The notes beneath the pieces were generated by a model, which worked only from the letters and a program-made list of their open reading frames with translations, was not told the origin of the DNA and ran no database searches. This document shows, in pieces, positions 38,492 through 49,437 of a stretch of DNA of 64,000 bases. The position numbers were made by a program, and so were the translations under genes. Source of the stretch: Paludibacterium denitrificans (lineage in GTDB: Bacteria > Pseudomonadota > Gammaproteobacteria > Burkholderiales > Chromobacteriaceae); contig NZ_WLYX01000001.1 in assembly GCF_009707705.1 (NCBI RefSeq), forward strand, positions 992,001-1,056,000. Reading direction: 5' to 3'. Numbering within the stretch: the first letter of the stretch is position 1; each line of letters begins with the position of its first letter.

Positions 38492-39556
38492 TCAGTAGTC
38501 CAGCGGCAGGCTGACGCGACGGCCATCGCGGGCCGACAGATAGGTGGCGATCAGCAGTTCCAGCGACTTCAGTCCTTCGCGACCATCGGTTTCCGGATCG
38601 GCTTCACCACGCATCACCTGAATCACATTGTCGTAATACAGCGGGTGGCCAAAACCGTACACGCTGGTGGTGGCGTAGCTGGCGTTCTTGATCTCGTCGT
38701 CCATCGGATGGGCTTCGGCAAATTCCCAGTGCTGGATTTCGTTGACAGCGACACCGCCCACACGCACCGAACCTTTTTCACCAAGAATGGTAATCGAGCC
38801 TTCCAGGTTTTTCGGATAGGTCAGCATGGTGACGTTCATGCTGCCCAGCGCACCGGAGCGCCATTTGATGCTGACAGTCCCGGTATCTTCCACTTCGATA
38901 TTGCGTTCCAGCGTGGCGGTATACGCCTGCACGCTTTCCACCGGCCCGATCAGCCAATCCAGCAAATCGACATAATGGCTGGCCTGATTCATGAAGGCGC
39001 CACCATCGTATTCCCGGTGCCGCGCCGGGCGGCCTGATCGTAATACTCTTGCGGGCGGGTCCAGAACACGTTGACGTTGACCATATAGATACGGCCAAAA
39101 CGCTGTTCCTGCATGGCGCGCTTGAGCAATTGCAGCGTAGCGTTGCGACGGTTCTGTTTGACCACGAACAGGCGCTTGCCAGCCTTGTCCGCCGCCTTGA
39201 CCATGGCCGGGCCATCCTGCCAGCGAGTGGCCATCGGCTTTTCGGTCATCACGTGGAAACCGGCTTCGGAGCACTGGATGCTCTGCGCCGGGTGCAGGCC
39301 GGACGGCGTGGTCAGGACGATGATGTCGGCGTTGGTTTCGGCCAACATGGCGTTCAGATTGCTGTGACCGCGCGCGCCGGTGCGCTCGACGGCAGCCGCC
39401 AGCGCGGCCGGGTTGATATCACAAACATCCACCAGTTCGGCACGCTCGGCATGCTTCTCCAGCGAGCCAAAATGGTTATTGGCAATACGACCACAGCCCA
39501 CCAGGGGCAAAGCGGATTTTGCGGTCGGTAATAGGCGGGTGTTGAAAGGCTTGCAT
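38492..39556 (-). CDS. wlbA: WlbA-type UDP-GlcNAcA 3-dehydrogenase (Gfo/Idh/MocA)
   Basis: About 355 aa. Rossmann start [23 protein letters not shown], catalytic EKPMATR (EKP with Lys), and the second domain [56 protein letters not shown]. Oxidises C3 of UDP-GlcNAcA with NAD+, as shown for the Bordetella and Chromobacterium enzymes. One base too many near 39513 (C run) and one C short near 39018 cause the frame changes. The start ATG is near 39556. Confidence 0.9.
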
Positions 39557-39586
39557 GGCAAAAATCTCGTCTCGATAAACGGCAAA

Positions 39587-39610
39587 GGGCGACCCGTTAG
39601 CAGGTCGCCC
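39587..39610 (-). terminator. Hairpin between wbpA and wlbA
   Basis: GGGCGACC-N8-GGTCGCCC is a perfect 8-bp stem in the 70-bp gap between the first two genes of the operon. It lacks a good T-tract, so it may attenuate or stabilise rather than stop the transcript. Confidence 0.45.
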
Positions 39611-39629
39611 GCAGAGGAATGCTGAACGA

Positions 39630-40937
39630 TCAGGCCTTCACGATATTGGCGGCCGGTTCCAGATACTTGCCCCGGCTGTCCACCACCAGTTGGGCATTGG
39701 CCTTAATCATGTCGAAGTCGAACTTGTCGTGATCGGTTGCCACCAGCACGCAGTCAAAGTCTTTCAGGCTGTCAGCCGTCACCGGCACGCTCTTCAGGTC
39801 AAAGTGGTGCTCGCGCATTTTCGGGAACACCGGCACGTGCGGGTCGCTGTAAGACACTTCGGCGCCCAGATCGCGCAGTTTTTCCATCAGCAAAACCGAC
39901 GGGCTTTCGCGCATGTCGTCGACGTTCTTCTTGTAGGCAATGCCCAGCACCAGTACGCGGCTGCCGTTGATGGATTTCTTGCGCAGGTTCAGCGCCGATG
40001 CCACCTTGCTCACCACATAGTCGGGCATGGAGGAGTTCACCTCGCTAAGCCAATTCGATGAAGCGGGTGTTGACGCCGTATTCGCGCGCCTTCCGGTGAG
40101 GTAGAACGGGTCGATCGGAATGCAGTGGCCGCCCAGACCCGGGCCCGGATAATAAGGCACAAAGCCGAACGGTTTGGTCGCGGCCGCGCGGATCACTTCA
40201 TGAATGTCGATGCCCATGCGGTCGGCAACGATCTTCATTTCATTCACCAGACCGATATTGACGGCACGGTGGATGTTTTCCAGCAGCTTGGTCATTTCTG
40301 CGGCACGGGTGCTGGAAACCGGCACCACTTTGTCGATCACCGCCGAATACAGCGCCACGCCGATTTCCTGACAAGCCGGCGTCACACCGCCACAGACTTT
40401 GGGAATGGTGCGGGTACAGAAGTTGGGGTTACCCGGATCTTCACGTTCCGGCGAGAACACCGGAAGGCGTTTTCGCCCACTTTCAGGCCACGCGATTCGA
40501 TGCGCGGCAGCAGTTCTTCGTCGGTCGTACCCGGATAGGTGGTGGATTCCAGCGATACCAGATGGCCTTCACGCAGATACGGCACCAGCGAGTCGATGGT
40601 ATTGAGCACAAACGACAGGTCCGGCTCGCGGTATTTGTTCAACGGGGTCGGCACACACAGAATCAGCGTATCGGCTTCCGGCGCGCGGGAGAAATCGGTC
40701 GTGGCTTCAAAGCCGCGGGAACGCGCCGTGGCAATGCTGTCGGCCGGGATGTGTTCGATGTAGGAGCGGCTAGGCGTTGAGCGCTTCCACCTTGGACGGG
40801 TCGATGTCGAAACCCAGTACCTTGTAGCCCACTTCAGCAAAACGCAACATCAACGGCAGGCCGACATAGCCCAGGCCGACAATGCCAATGACAGCGGATT
40901 TATCCGCGATGCGGTTCAGCAATTGCTGCTTGATCAC
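39630..40937 (-). CDS. wbpA: UDP-N-acetylglucosamine 6-dehydrogenase (WbpA type)
   Basis: About 436 aa. NAD site [58 protein letters not shown]; catalytic Cys region [25 protein letters not shown]-terminal [12 protein letters not shown]. Oxidises UDP-GlcNAc to UDP-GlcNAcA, first step of the diacetamido-uronic pathway. Lesions: about 40047 (GCTTAGC for GCCGGC, FIELAGEVNSS), about 40093 (CCTGG to CCGG, LTWKARE), about 40460 (CCTGG to [15 protein letters not shown]), about 40769 (GCCTAGC for GCCGGC, ALNAGRSYIEH). An intact GCCGGC at 40375 shows that the lesion is not absolute. Start GTG at 40937. Confidence 0.93.
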
Positions 40938-41051
40938 GATGACTATCCCAATAAAGGTAAATTCGTGGTGGTGGTCCTGAGCCACCCACCCAAAACGTTG
41001 CGGCTGGCATGCCGCTCCGGCACAAAACACTTCATGCCGGTCTATCGCGGC

Positions 41052-41057
41052 ATTATA
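41052..41057 (-). promoter_or_regulatory. Candidate -10 element of the glycan operon
   Basis: Minus-strand TATAAT 115 bp upstream of wbpA, preceded by CGCCGTTTCAATGCGGCG, an imperfect palindrome. No good -35 box is seen at 16-18 bp, so the promoter may need an activator. Confidence 0.4.
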
Positions 41058-41116
41058 CGCCGCATTGAAACGGCGTATTTGTTACCAAACGTGACGGCGC
41101 TTGTCGCACTTTTTTC

Positions 41117-41920
41117 TCATAACAGAAGATGGTTGGCCGAACACTGGTTGGTCATTTTGATGCGGCTGACGAATTCGCCAAACTCCAGCCCGAACTGCCC
41201 TTCCAGCTCCTCGGCACGCGCCTTGAGCGCCTCCAGATGAGTGAGTGTCGGGCTCTGGCGAAACGCCATCACCGCCACGTTGCCATGCGTGGCGGCAGGC
41301 AACTCCAGCACCCGGCCTTCAAACACGCTGAGCAGACGTTCGACAAAGGTGTGGTAACGCTTGTCGCCACTCCACCAGTTGGTAACGAACACGCCCTTGG
41401 GGCTTAACGCACGCTTGCAGTCTTCAAAGAAGTCTTCCGTAGTCAGCGCATCGACAATCTGCAAGCCGTCAAAGCCATCGACCAGAATGGCATCGGTGGA
41501 GCCGCGGAAAATTTTGACGTAGTCGGCGCCGTCGGCTTCAACGATCTCGAAGAAGTCGCCTTCCTCCGGCAACTGGAAGAAGGCGCGCGCCACGGCAATC
41601 ACCTGCGGGTTGATGTCCACCGCCACGCTAACGGCGTCCGGCAGATACTCATCAATGAAGCGGGCAAACGAACCACCGCCCAGCCCGATCTGCAGGATGT
41701 GACGCGGGTCCGGATTGAACAGCAAGAAACCCATCATCGCCCGGCTATACGACAACACCAGATCAGCCGGATCATCCAGATCCATCGAGCTTTGAATGGT
41801 TTCCGAGCCCAGATGCAGCGAGCGGATGGAGCCTTCCTCGGAAATTTCCACTTCCGGCATGTGCTCGATCGCCCCGCGTACCCGGCGGCGGAACGGGTGC
41901 AATGCGCGTTTAGCTGCCAC
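41117..41920 (-). CDS. Spermidine synthase-like methyltransferase-fold protein
   Basis: About 267 aa, frame intact. Spermine/spermidine-synthase fold: ILQIGLGGGSFARFI (glycine-rich nucleotide loop), AVDINPQVIAVARAFF, EADGADYVKIFRGSTDAILVDGFDG and GVFVTNWW. The polyamine-binding residues are not obviously conserved and it is shorter than SpeE, so its substrate is uncertain. The start GTG at 41920 lies inside the ttcA end with an AAGGAG site 7 bp upstream, so the two genes are translationally coupled. Confidence 0.8.
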   Translation of the reverse strand: MAAKRALHPFRRRVRGAIEHMPEVEISEEGSIRSLHLGSETIQSSMDLDDPADLVLSYSRAMMGFLLFNPDPRHILQIGLGGGSFARFIDEYLPDAVSVAVDINPQVIAVARAFFQLPEEGDFFEIVEADGADYVKIFRGSTDAILVDGFDGLQIVDALTTEDFFEDCKRALSPKGVFVTNWWSGDKRYHTFVERLLSVFEGRVLELPAATHGNVAVMAFRQSPTLTHLEALKARAEELEGQFGLEFGEFVSRIKMTNQCSANHLLL

Positions 41921-42884
41921 AGCCGGACTCCTTGGGGCGGGAATCGAGGATGCTGATGGTACGGCGCAGCGGCGTGGTTTCGGCCAACCCGGCCTCGTCC
42001 GGCGGCAACGGCGGGTCGCGGAATTCTTCCTTATCGAAGGCAATGTCCCCCCCCGGCAAATGGCGCCTCGCCCGTTTGCAGCCCGGCAAAATCAAACAGT
42101 GCGGTATCGGCCAGATGCGATGGCACCACGTTTTGCAGGGCGCGGAACATTGACTCCACCCGCCCCGGGAAACGGCGATCCCAATCGTTGATCATTTCCT
42201 TCACCACCGGCGCTGCAGGTTGGGCTGCGACCCGCACAGGTTGCACGGGATGATCGGGAACGCGCGCAGTTCGGCAAAACGTTCCAGATCTTTCTCGCGG
42301 CAATAGGCCAGCGGGCGGATCACCATGTGCTTGCCGTCATCCGACACCAGCTTGGGCGGCATGGCCTTGAGCTTGCCGCCGTAAAACATGTTGAGGAACA
42401 GCGTTTGCAGGATATCGTCGCGGTGATGACCGAGCGCAATCTTGGTGGCGCCCAGTTCGTCGGCCACGCGGTACAAAATACCGCGACGCAGGCGCGAACA
42501 CAGGCTGCAGGTGGTTTTGCCTTCCGGCACCAGACGTTTGACGATGCTGTAGGTATCTTCTTCCACGATGCGGTACTCGACACCAATGGACTGCAGGTAC
42601 TCCGGCAGCACATGCTCCGGGAAACCGGGCTGCTTCTGGTCGAGGTTGACCGCCACGATGGAAAAATCGATCGGCGCCGACTTCTGCAAGCCCAGCAGGA
42701 TGTCCAGCAGCGCATAGCTGTCCTTGCCACCCGACAGGCAGACCATGATGCGGTCGCCCGATTCGATCATATTAAAGTCATTGATGGCATCGCCCACATG
42801 GTGGCGCAGCCGTTTGGCCAGTTTGTTGCTCTCGTACACGGCTTTCTTGGCCTTGTCGTCGGCAACGGCATTCTGTTCGGACAT
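41910..42884 (-). CDS. ttcA: tRNA 2-thiocytidine(32) synthetase
   Basis: About 323 aa. PP-loop ATPase motif [18 protein letters not shown] at residue 53; iron-sulfur cysteines in [10 protein letters not shown] and [28 protein letters not shown]. Thiolates C32 of certain tRNAs. Two slips: about 42212 (one base, [20 protein letters not shown]) and a run of eight C at 42050-42057 where seven fit ([14 protein letters not shown]). Both are homopolymer-type errors. C-terminal tail ends ESGCGS. Confidence 0.92.
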
Positions 42885-42989
42885 GGAAGACGGCTAAGAA
42901 ATTGAAAAACGGACGATTTTAACGGATTTCCACCGGCGCGGACTATGCTTAACCACGCGCACTACACCAAAAAGCATCAAAGCTTGCGG

Positions 42990-43728
42990 CTATAGCACGA
43001 TGCTGCGGCCACCATCCACCGCCAGAATCTGGCCAGTCATATAGCTGGCATCAAACAGCAAAAACGCCACCACGCGGGCGATGTCGTCCGGCGTGCCGAT
43101 GCGCCCAAGCGGAATACTGTTTTCAATTTGCTGCCGCAGCGCAGGCGTAAACACCTCCGCGCTCTCCGGCCAGATATTCGCCCCCGGCGCCACGCCGTTG
43201 ACGCGCACCAGCGGCGCCAGCTCGATCGCCAGGCTGCGCACCAGCTGGGCATGACCGGCCTTGGCCAGGTTGTATACCACATGGTCTTTCATCGGCCGTT
43301 CGGCATGAATATCGACAATACCGACAATGGCACCGGCGCTAGCGCGCAAGGCCGGGGCCAAGGCCCGGCTCAGGAACAACGGCGCCTTGAGGTTGCTGCC
43401 CATCAAATCCTGCCAGCCTTCGTCGATCTGCCCCACCGGCGTGGGAAAAAACTGGACGCGTTATTGACGAGGCCATCCAGCTTAAACCAAACGCCGCGAC
43501 GGCGCGCGCGGCTACTGCGGCCAAACCCGCCTCGTCCAGCAGATCCGCCTGCAACGGCACAGCCGAATCCGGCCGCACTGCGTTCAGTTCCGCGGCCAGC
43601 TGCTGCGCTTCCGCCTGCGAATCACGGTAATGCAACACCAGCCGCGCGCCGCGTGCATGCAAGGCCCGGGCAATGCCCGCCCCTACCCGCCGTGCCGCGC
43701 CAGTAATCATCACCACCCGCTGTTCCAT
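42990..43728 (-). CDS. Short-chain dehydrogenase, pteridine reductase type
   Basis: About 245 aa. TGAARRVGAGIARALHARGARLVLHY (NADPH site with the TGxxxRxG pattern of pteridine reductases), NNASSFFPTPVG, catalytic YNLAKAGHAQLVRSLAIELAP, and VNGVAPGANIWP. Related to FolM/PTR1-type dihydrobiopterin or dihydrofolate reductases. At about 43481-43490 the plus text CAGCTTAAACC marks GTTTAAGC in place of GCCGGC (AFGRLDGLVNNASS), and a C run near 43447 is one short. Start ATG at 43728 or 43743. Confidence 0.85.
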
Positions 43729-43867
43729 GGCTACTTGCTGCATGTTGCTGCTCTCTCCTGCCCATTACGGTCACCGGCGCTCAAGGTTGGCCGAAAACCC
43801 TCCGGCCTCTTCACCTTTCGCGCAGAATCGCCCACAATCGCGCCACATTGTAGCAGGATGCACAGCC

Positions 43868-45026
43868 ATGACCGACCTCCCCGCCGCCAGCCCCGAAGCG
43901 CTGGCCGTCAGCAACCGCCTTACCGCCCTGATCCGCCAAACCATCGCCGACGCTCGGCGGCTGGATACCGTTCTCACGCTATATGGAACTGGCGCTGTAC
44001 GCGCCGGGACTGGGCTACTACTCGGCCGGTAGCCACAAGCTGGGCAGCGCCGGTGATTTCATCACCGCGCCCGAGATGTCGTCCTTCTACGGCCGCACCC
44101 GGCACAACAGTTGGCCGAACTACTGCCACAAACCGTCGGCTAGACGGTATACGAGTTTGGCGTGCCGGCACCGGCAAACTGGCCATCGACATCCTGAGCG
44201 AACTGGAACAACTGGGCCAATTGCCGCAACGCTACATCATCATTGACCTGTCCGCCGACCTGATCGAACGCCAGCAGCAAGCCATCCGCCAGGCGCTGCC
44301 GCATCTGGCCGAGCGAGTCAGCTGGCTCAACCAGCTGCCAGAACAGCTCGATGGCATCATCATCGGCAACGAAGTGCTGGACGCCATGCCGTGCGAACTC
44401 ATCCACTGGGCCCCGCAGCCACAGCAACGTGGCGTCAGCGTGCAGGACGACCACTTCGTCTGGCAAGACCGGCCGATCACCGACGCCACCTTACAAAGGT
44501 TGGCCGAACGACACAGCCCGCAACAGCCGGGCTACCTCTCCGAAATCAGCCCGGCCAACCTCGCCTTTATCCAGACGCTGGGGCAACGCCTGCAACGCGG
44601 CGCCATCTTGCTGATCGATTACGGCTTCCCGGAACGCGAGTACTACCACCCGCAGCGCCACATGGGCACACTGATCGGCCACTACCGCCATCACACGGTT
44701 GACGACCCGTTCTTCCAGCCTGGCCTGATGGACCTCACCTGCCACGTCGACTTCAGCGCCATCGCCCAAGTTGGCATCGACAGCGGGCTCGACCTGATCG
44801 GCTATCTCACCCGGGCACAATTCCTCATCAATGCTTCGGCATTACCCAACTGTTAAGCCAGCTCGACCCGGCCGACGCCGCCCACTACCTGCCCCAAGTC
44901 GCCGCCGTGCAAAAGCTGCTGTCCCATGCAGAAATGGGAGAACTATTCAAAGTGATCGGCTTTGGCAAAAACGTCAGCATCGACTGGTGCGGCCTCACCC
45001 AAGGCGACCGCTGCCACATGCTCTGA
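43868..45026 (+). CDS. MidA/NDUFAF7-like SAM-dependent methyltransferase
   Basis: About 385 aa, DUF185 family. YMELALYAPGLGYYSAGSHKLGSAGDFITAPEMSSFYG is diagnostic, followed by YEFGAGTGKLAIDIL (SAM site), IIIDLSADLIERQQ, GNEVLDAMPCELI and LLIDYGFPEREYYHPQR. The mitochondrial homologue methylates a complex I subunit arginine; the bacterial target is not established. Lesions: 43947-43954 (GCTCGGC for GCCGGC, DAGGWIPFSRYM), 44099-44102 (CCTGG to CCGG, TLAQQLAELLP), 44142-44170 (TAG and two extra bases around VYEFGAGTG), 44834-44838 (CCGG loss, INAGFGITQLL). Confidence 0.87.
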
Positions 45027-45101
45027 GCACCGGCCATCGCCACAACACACCAGAAACAATCCGGCCAGCACGACCTCAGGCAAAAAAGTGAAAACACCCG
45101 C

Positions 45102-45130
45102 TTGACACCAAAAAAAAGCCTAGGTATAGT
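45102..45130 (+). promoter_or_regulatory. Strong sigma-70 promoter of tRNA-Met
   Basis: TTGACA, 17-bp spacer, TATAGT, followed by the GC-rich TCGCCCC discriminator and the tRNA 36 bp downstream. A stringent-type tRNA promoter. Confidence 0.92.
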
Positions 45131-45166
45131 TCGCCCCACTTCAACGCAGCAATGCAACGAAGCCAT

Positions 45167-45243
<77 letters not shown>

Positions 45244-45248
45244 CGAAT

Positions 45249-45294
45249 TCAAAAAGGCTATAAGTTCTTGATTTTTAAGACTTATGGCCTTTTT
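45249..45294 (+). terminator. Terminator after tRNA-Met
   Basis: AAAAAGGCTATAAGT and ACTTATGGCCTTTTT form a long stem with one G-T type mismatch around a 16-nt AT-rich loop, ending in a T-tract. Confidence 0.85.
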
Positions 45295-45670
45295 ACATTT
45301 CACCTAGTTACCCAAGCCCCCCACCACTGGGACTTCTCACCCCATCCTGCATGACGTCGACGTTGCTACACATCCCCTACTGATAGTCTCGTCAGATCAA
45401 GTTGAACGTCCTGTTGACCATGCCGCAGACTAATCATCGAACAAATTTCCACCATCGTTAGAACCCAGAATGGGATACGAACGTCTTTGACTGTTCGTTG
45501 AACAAATCCATCAGCGACACAGCATCGTCAACTTACAGCCTCTCTCCGTGCATCTCCAAATTACATAGGGCAATTGTAAAATTTTTACCCATATGGAATA
45601 GTATATATGCATATATTGAATGAGAAATAGTTATAGTGGTAATGACCGACGATGTAGATACTTTAGGAGA
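45295..45670. other. AT-rich non-coding gap after tRNA-Met
   Basis: About 375 bp without a credible gene. Base composition is visibly lower in GC than the surroundings, especially 45550-45670. It separates a tRNA gene from two small paralogous accessory-looking genes. I saw no integrase fragment and no direct repeat of the tRNA 3' end in the window. Confidence 0.5.
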
Positions 45671-45673
45671 ATA

Positions 45674-46111
45674 ATGATGAGCATGGTATTTTGCCGCGAC
45701 TGTGGCAAGGAAATACACGAGTCGGCCCCAACTTGTCCGCAGTGCGGAGCGCCACAAATGGTAGACAGCACAGCAAGCGCTTCTATTGGCAGTGATGGTT
45801 TCTTTGAACTGGGACTAATGCCTTTCAAACGGTTTGCCGATTTTTCCGGTCGTGCCCGGCGCAAAGAATACTGGTACTTCGTCTTGATCACCATGATCAT
45901 GTCGATCGTGTTTTCGTTGATTCATCCCGCGTTGTATGTCCTGAATTCGGTCATCCTGCTGCTGCCCACGATTGCCGTGACAGTTCGGAGAATGCATGAC
46001 ACGGACCGGAGCGGCTGGTGGATGCTGGTGCCCATCGTGGGATTCGTGTTCCTGTGCTTGGACAGCCAGCCCAGCACGAACCGGTTTGGCCCTTCGCCGA
46101 AAGTGGTTTGA
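45674..46111 (+). CDS. Zinc-ribbon DUF805 membrane protein
   Basis: 145 aa, intact. N-terminal zinc ribbon FCRDCGKEIHESAPTCPQCGAPQ (Cys-x2-Cys ... Cys-x2-Cys), then a DUF805 domain from about residue 48: FADFSGRARRKEYWYFVLITMIMSIVFS, second and third helices and the family motif VRRMHDTDRSGWWMLVPIVGFVFL. AGGAGA lies just before the ATG. Cellular role unknown; DUF805 proteins are small inner-membrane proteins. It shares its ribbon with the next gene. Confidence 0.85.
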   Translation: MMSMVFCRDCGKEIHESAPTCPQCGAPQMVDSTASASIGSDGFFELGLMPFKRFADFSGRARRKEYWYFVLITMIMSIVFSLIHPALYVLNSVILLLPTIAVTVRRMHDTDRSGWWMLVPIVGFVFLCLDSQPSTNRFGPSPKVV

Positions 46112-46114
46112 TCG

Positions 46115-46465
46115 ATGGCCATGGTCTATTGCCGAGGGTGCGGCAAGGAAATCCACGAAACCGCCCCCTCATGCCCGCACTGCGGGGCCCCCCAACGCAT
46201 CCCGGGCGTAACTACATCCAGATGCACCAGAAATACGGCAAGTCTCATTGGACTATGCATTGTCTGGACCTTGGTTATGTGGATCAGCTCTTTATTCATT
46301 GTTGGCATGCTAGCGGGAGCTTCCCATCCGCAAACCGCCTCGGCCGCGGGCCGGGCAGCAGGGGCGGCGTTGAGCATTCCTCTCTTTCTGATTGCCACCA
46401 TGGCATCCATCATTCTGACCAGCCTTGGCATCCTGCCGAGAACCAAGAAACCGGACAGACATTGA
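46115..46465 (+). CDS. Small zinc-ribbon membrane protein, paralogous N-terminus
   Basis: 116 aa. The N-terminal 25 residues (VYCRGCGKEIHETAPSCPHC) are nearly the same as those of the previous gene, but the membrane part is different: two helices (SLIGLCIVWTLVMWISSLFIVGML and ALSIPLFLIATMASIILTSLGIL) joined by an Ala-rich linker. The gene starts 3 bp after the DUF805 stop, so the two are cotranscribed. Function unknown. Confidence 0.78.
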   Translation: MAMVYCRGCGKEIHETAPSCPHCGAPQRIPGVTTSRCTRNTASLIGLCIVWTLVMWISSLFIVGMLAGASHPQTASAAGRAAGAALSIPLFLIATMASIILTSLGILPRTKKPDRH

Positions 46466-46543
46466 TGCACACAAGCTAAGGTGACTGCGATAGTGCAAAG
46501 ACAAAACCAGCCCTCTGGCATGCCGCGAGAGGCTGGCGTAGGT

Positions 46544-48833
46544 TCACTCCCGGTTATTCAACAGCCTCAAGCCATTAAAAACTACCAAAAGACTCGCTCC
46601 CATGTCTGCAAAGACGGCCATCCACATCGTGGCATGGTCAAAAAGTGCCAGCAGCAGGAAGACCAGTTTGATCCCCAGCGCCAGCATGATGTTTTGCCAC
46701 AGCACTACATGAGTTCGCTTGGACAATTCAATGATTTCAGGGACCCGACGCAGGTCGTCGTTCATGATGACGACATCGGCAGCATCCATGGCGGTGTGAG
46801 TGCCCGCCAATCCCATGGCAAAGCCGATGTCCGACGCGGCCAAGGCGGGCGCATCATTGATGCCGTCGCCAACCATGGCAACAGCATAGCCATCACCGGC
46901 CATCGCCCGGATGGCGTCCAGCTTTGCTTGAGGCAACAGATTGGCACGTACCTCGGTAATACCGGCTTCGGCGGCAATGTGTTGTGCCGTTGCCGCGTTG
47001 TCTCCGGTCAACATCACCGGGGTCACCGCCTGTTGCTTCAACGACTGAATGGCTTCTATTGACGTGGCTTTGATGCTATCAGCTACCACAAACAGGGCGA
47101 GCACCTGCGCGGTGTCGGCCAATAACGTGACGGTTTGGCCAGCACGCTCGTATTGCTGCAACAAGGCTTCAATCTCCGGAGAGCAGAGCGCACGCTCGTG
47201 AATCCAGCGATGATTACCCGAGGATGTAGCGCTTGCCTTCCACCTCACCGTACACCCCGTGGCCAATTTCGGCGCCAAAGTCCGACACGGCTAGCGGCAT
47301 CGCCTCGATCCCGGCCGCAATGGCTTTTGAAACCGGATGATCCGAACGTGCTGCCAAGCTGACGGCAATGCGCAAACTATCATCTGCCGCGGCAAACAGC
47401 TGTTGGTCAACTAACTTGGGCTGGCCTTCAGTCACAGTGCCGGTCTTGTCGAGCGCAATGAACTTGAGTTTGCGCGCCTCTTCAAGATAAACACCGCCCT
47501 TGATGAGTATGCCCCGGCGCGCGGCCGCCGCTAAACCGCTGACGATGGTGACGGGAGTTGAAATCACCAAGGCACACGGGCAGGCAATCACCAGCATTAC
47601 CAATGCTTTATAAATACTGGTCATCCATGCCCAGCCAAAGAGCAGTGGCGTACCGACCGCAACGGCAAGGGCCAGAACGAAGACCAGCGGCGTATAGACC
47701 CGGGCAAACTGGTCGACAAAACGCTGCGTGGGCGCCCGCTTGCCTTGCGCCTCCTCCACCGCATGAATGATGCGGGCAAGCAACGTGTCACTCGCCGGTG
47801 CCGTCACTTCAAATTCGATCGAGCCGCTCTGATTGATACTTCCGGCAAATACCTCATCGCTTAAGCCGTCTTTTCTGCCGGAATGCTTTCTCCAGTCACT
47901 GGCGACTGGTCGACCGCACCATGGCCACGTACCACACGGCCATCCAGCGCCGGGCGTTCACCGGGGCGCACGCGAATCACAGCCCCGACGTCAATGGCCG
48001 CGGCGGGCACACTTGCCCACGAGCCATCCGGCTGCAATACCTCGGCCTGCGGCGGAGACAAATCGAGCAAGTCTTTGATCGCGTTACGCGCCCGAGTCAC
48101 GGCGCGGGCCTCAATAAGCTCCGCTAACGAATACAGCGCCATTACCATGGCGGCTTCGGGCCACTGACCGATGATAAACGCTCCCGACACGGCCACCGTC
48201 ATCAACGCACTGATATTCAGTTGTCCGCGCAACAGAGCCGCCGCCCCCTTGTGAAACACCGAGAAACCCGCCAGACCGATGGCAAGCGCCGCCACGGCCA
48301 TACCCACGACTAGCCAGAACAGGCCACCGGGCGCGGCAAAGGCAACCACTTCGGCCAACCCTGCCACCACCAGCGCCAGTACCAGCCGCACAGATTCTTG
48401 TTGCGCACGTTGCCAAGCCTTCGTCTCCAGCCACCGGCGCACTGAGCCTTTCCGATGGAAATCCCGCTTGTTGCAGCGCGTTCTCAATGGCAGGCCAGTC
48501 AGCCTGCGGAGCATCAATAGCTAATGCCCGAGCGGGTAAATCGAAGCGCAGATGCCGGATCGTGGTAAAGCGCTCGAGGATGGCCCGGATCTGCCCTTCT
48601 TCAACCGGGCAATCCATGGCCGGAATACGCAGCAGCAGCGATTCCGAACCGGCCATGGCCAATAACGCACTCGCTTGCGCTGCCGGTGCCGCGACATCGG
48701 TATGCTGACAGCCGCACGAGGCAGAGCAAGACGCTGGGGCTGGGGCTGGGGCTGGGGCATGAGTGTGCGAGTGTGCGTGATCATGGTGATGCTCGTGACC
48801 ATCATGCTCAGAATGGGGGTGGTGTGAGGACAT
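46544..48833 (-). CDS. Heavy-metal P1B-type ATPase (Zn/Cd/Pb exporter)
   Basis: About 765 aa. His-rich N-terminus (HHPHSEHDGHEHHHDH and AHSHTH), a Cys-containing segment (SCSASCGCQH), an HMA-like domain with MDCPVEE, then eight helices with the metal site IACPCALV, phosphorylation site DKTGTVTEG, ARSDHPVSKA (HP locus), and MLTGDN and MVGDGINDAPALA. CPC with this N-terminus fits Zn(II)/Cd(II)/Pb(II) export. Lesions: 47859-47866 (GCTTAAGC for GCCGGC, EKTAGDEVFAG), about 47228 (extra G, RYILGNHRWI) and about 48437 (one base). Divergent MerR gene and a 19-bp-spaced promoter indicate metal induction. Confidence 0.92.
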
Positions 48834-48874
48834 GTCAGGTTTCGCGGCCGTTATTAGGTATCGTGGTCGAAACC

Positions 48875-48905
48875 ATTTAAACTCCTGTAGTTACTATAGA
48901 GTCAA
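48875..48905 (-). promoter_or_regulatory. MerR-type promoter/operator of the metal ATPase
   Basis: On the minus strand TTGACT (48900-48905) and TTAAAT (48875-48880) are separated by 19 bp, longer than optimal. The spacer holds the dyad CTCCTGTAG-TTA-CTATAGAG. This is the hallmark of ZntR/CadR/PbrR-regulated promoters that need DNA untwisting by metal-bound MerR protein. Confidence 0.85.
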
Positions 48906-48936
48906 CCCCTAGCTGCCTGCCACGAGGAGATGCCTC

Positions 48937-49391
48937 ATGAAGATTGGTGAACTGGCGACCGCCGCCTCCACGCCCATAGAGACCATTCGCTACTACGAGT
49001 CCCAAGGCCTGCTGCCAAAGCCTGAACGGACGGCTAAACTTTCCGTGTGTATGATGCGCTGGCGTTAGAGCGACTGCAGTTCATTCGTTACTGCCGCAGT
49101 CTGGATATGTCGCTGGATGAGGTGCGGGTATTACTGAAATTCCGGGATACGCCCAAAGACAGTTGTGACGACGTCAACCGGCTGCTGGATGAACATATCG
49201 GACACGTCTCCCACCGCATCCGCGAGCTGCGGCTGCTGGAAAAAGAGCTGAAGGCGCTACGTCAGCGATGTGGCGAAGCGCGCTCGGCAGATCAATGCGG
49301 CATCCTCACCGAACTGTCGCAAGCCTCGCGGGAAGGTACGGGCAAGACAACAAAGACAGCCAGCCATCTGCGCTCGATACACTCGGTGTAA
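48937..49391 (+). CDS. MerR-family metal regulator (CadR/PbrR-like)
   Basis: About 151 aa. KIGELATAASTPIETIRYYESQGLLPKPERT is the MerR helix-turn-helix. The rest is the dimer coiled coil with CadR/PbrR landmarks DTPKDSCDDVNRLLDEHIGHVSHRIREL and a later RCGEARSADQCGIL, whose cysteines could bind Cd, Pb or Zn. At about 49036 GGCTAAACTTTCC replaces GGCCGGCAACTTTC (ERTAGNFRVYDA). GAGGAG precedes the ATG. Divergent from the ATPase gene it should activate. Confidence 0.88.
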
Positions 49392-49437
49392 CGGCTGGGA
49401 GGCGCGCATGGCAGCGACAGCGTGAACGGTGGTTGTT

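Noticed and set aside
45674..46465. Zinc-ribbon pair as a toxin-antitoxin or defence module
   Set aside because: No nuclease, antitoxin or effector motif is present. DUF805-type membrane proteins alone do not support a defence role.
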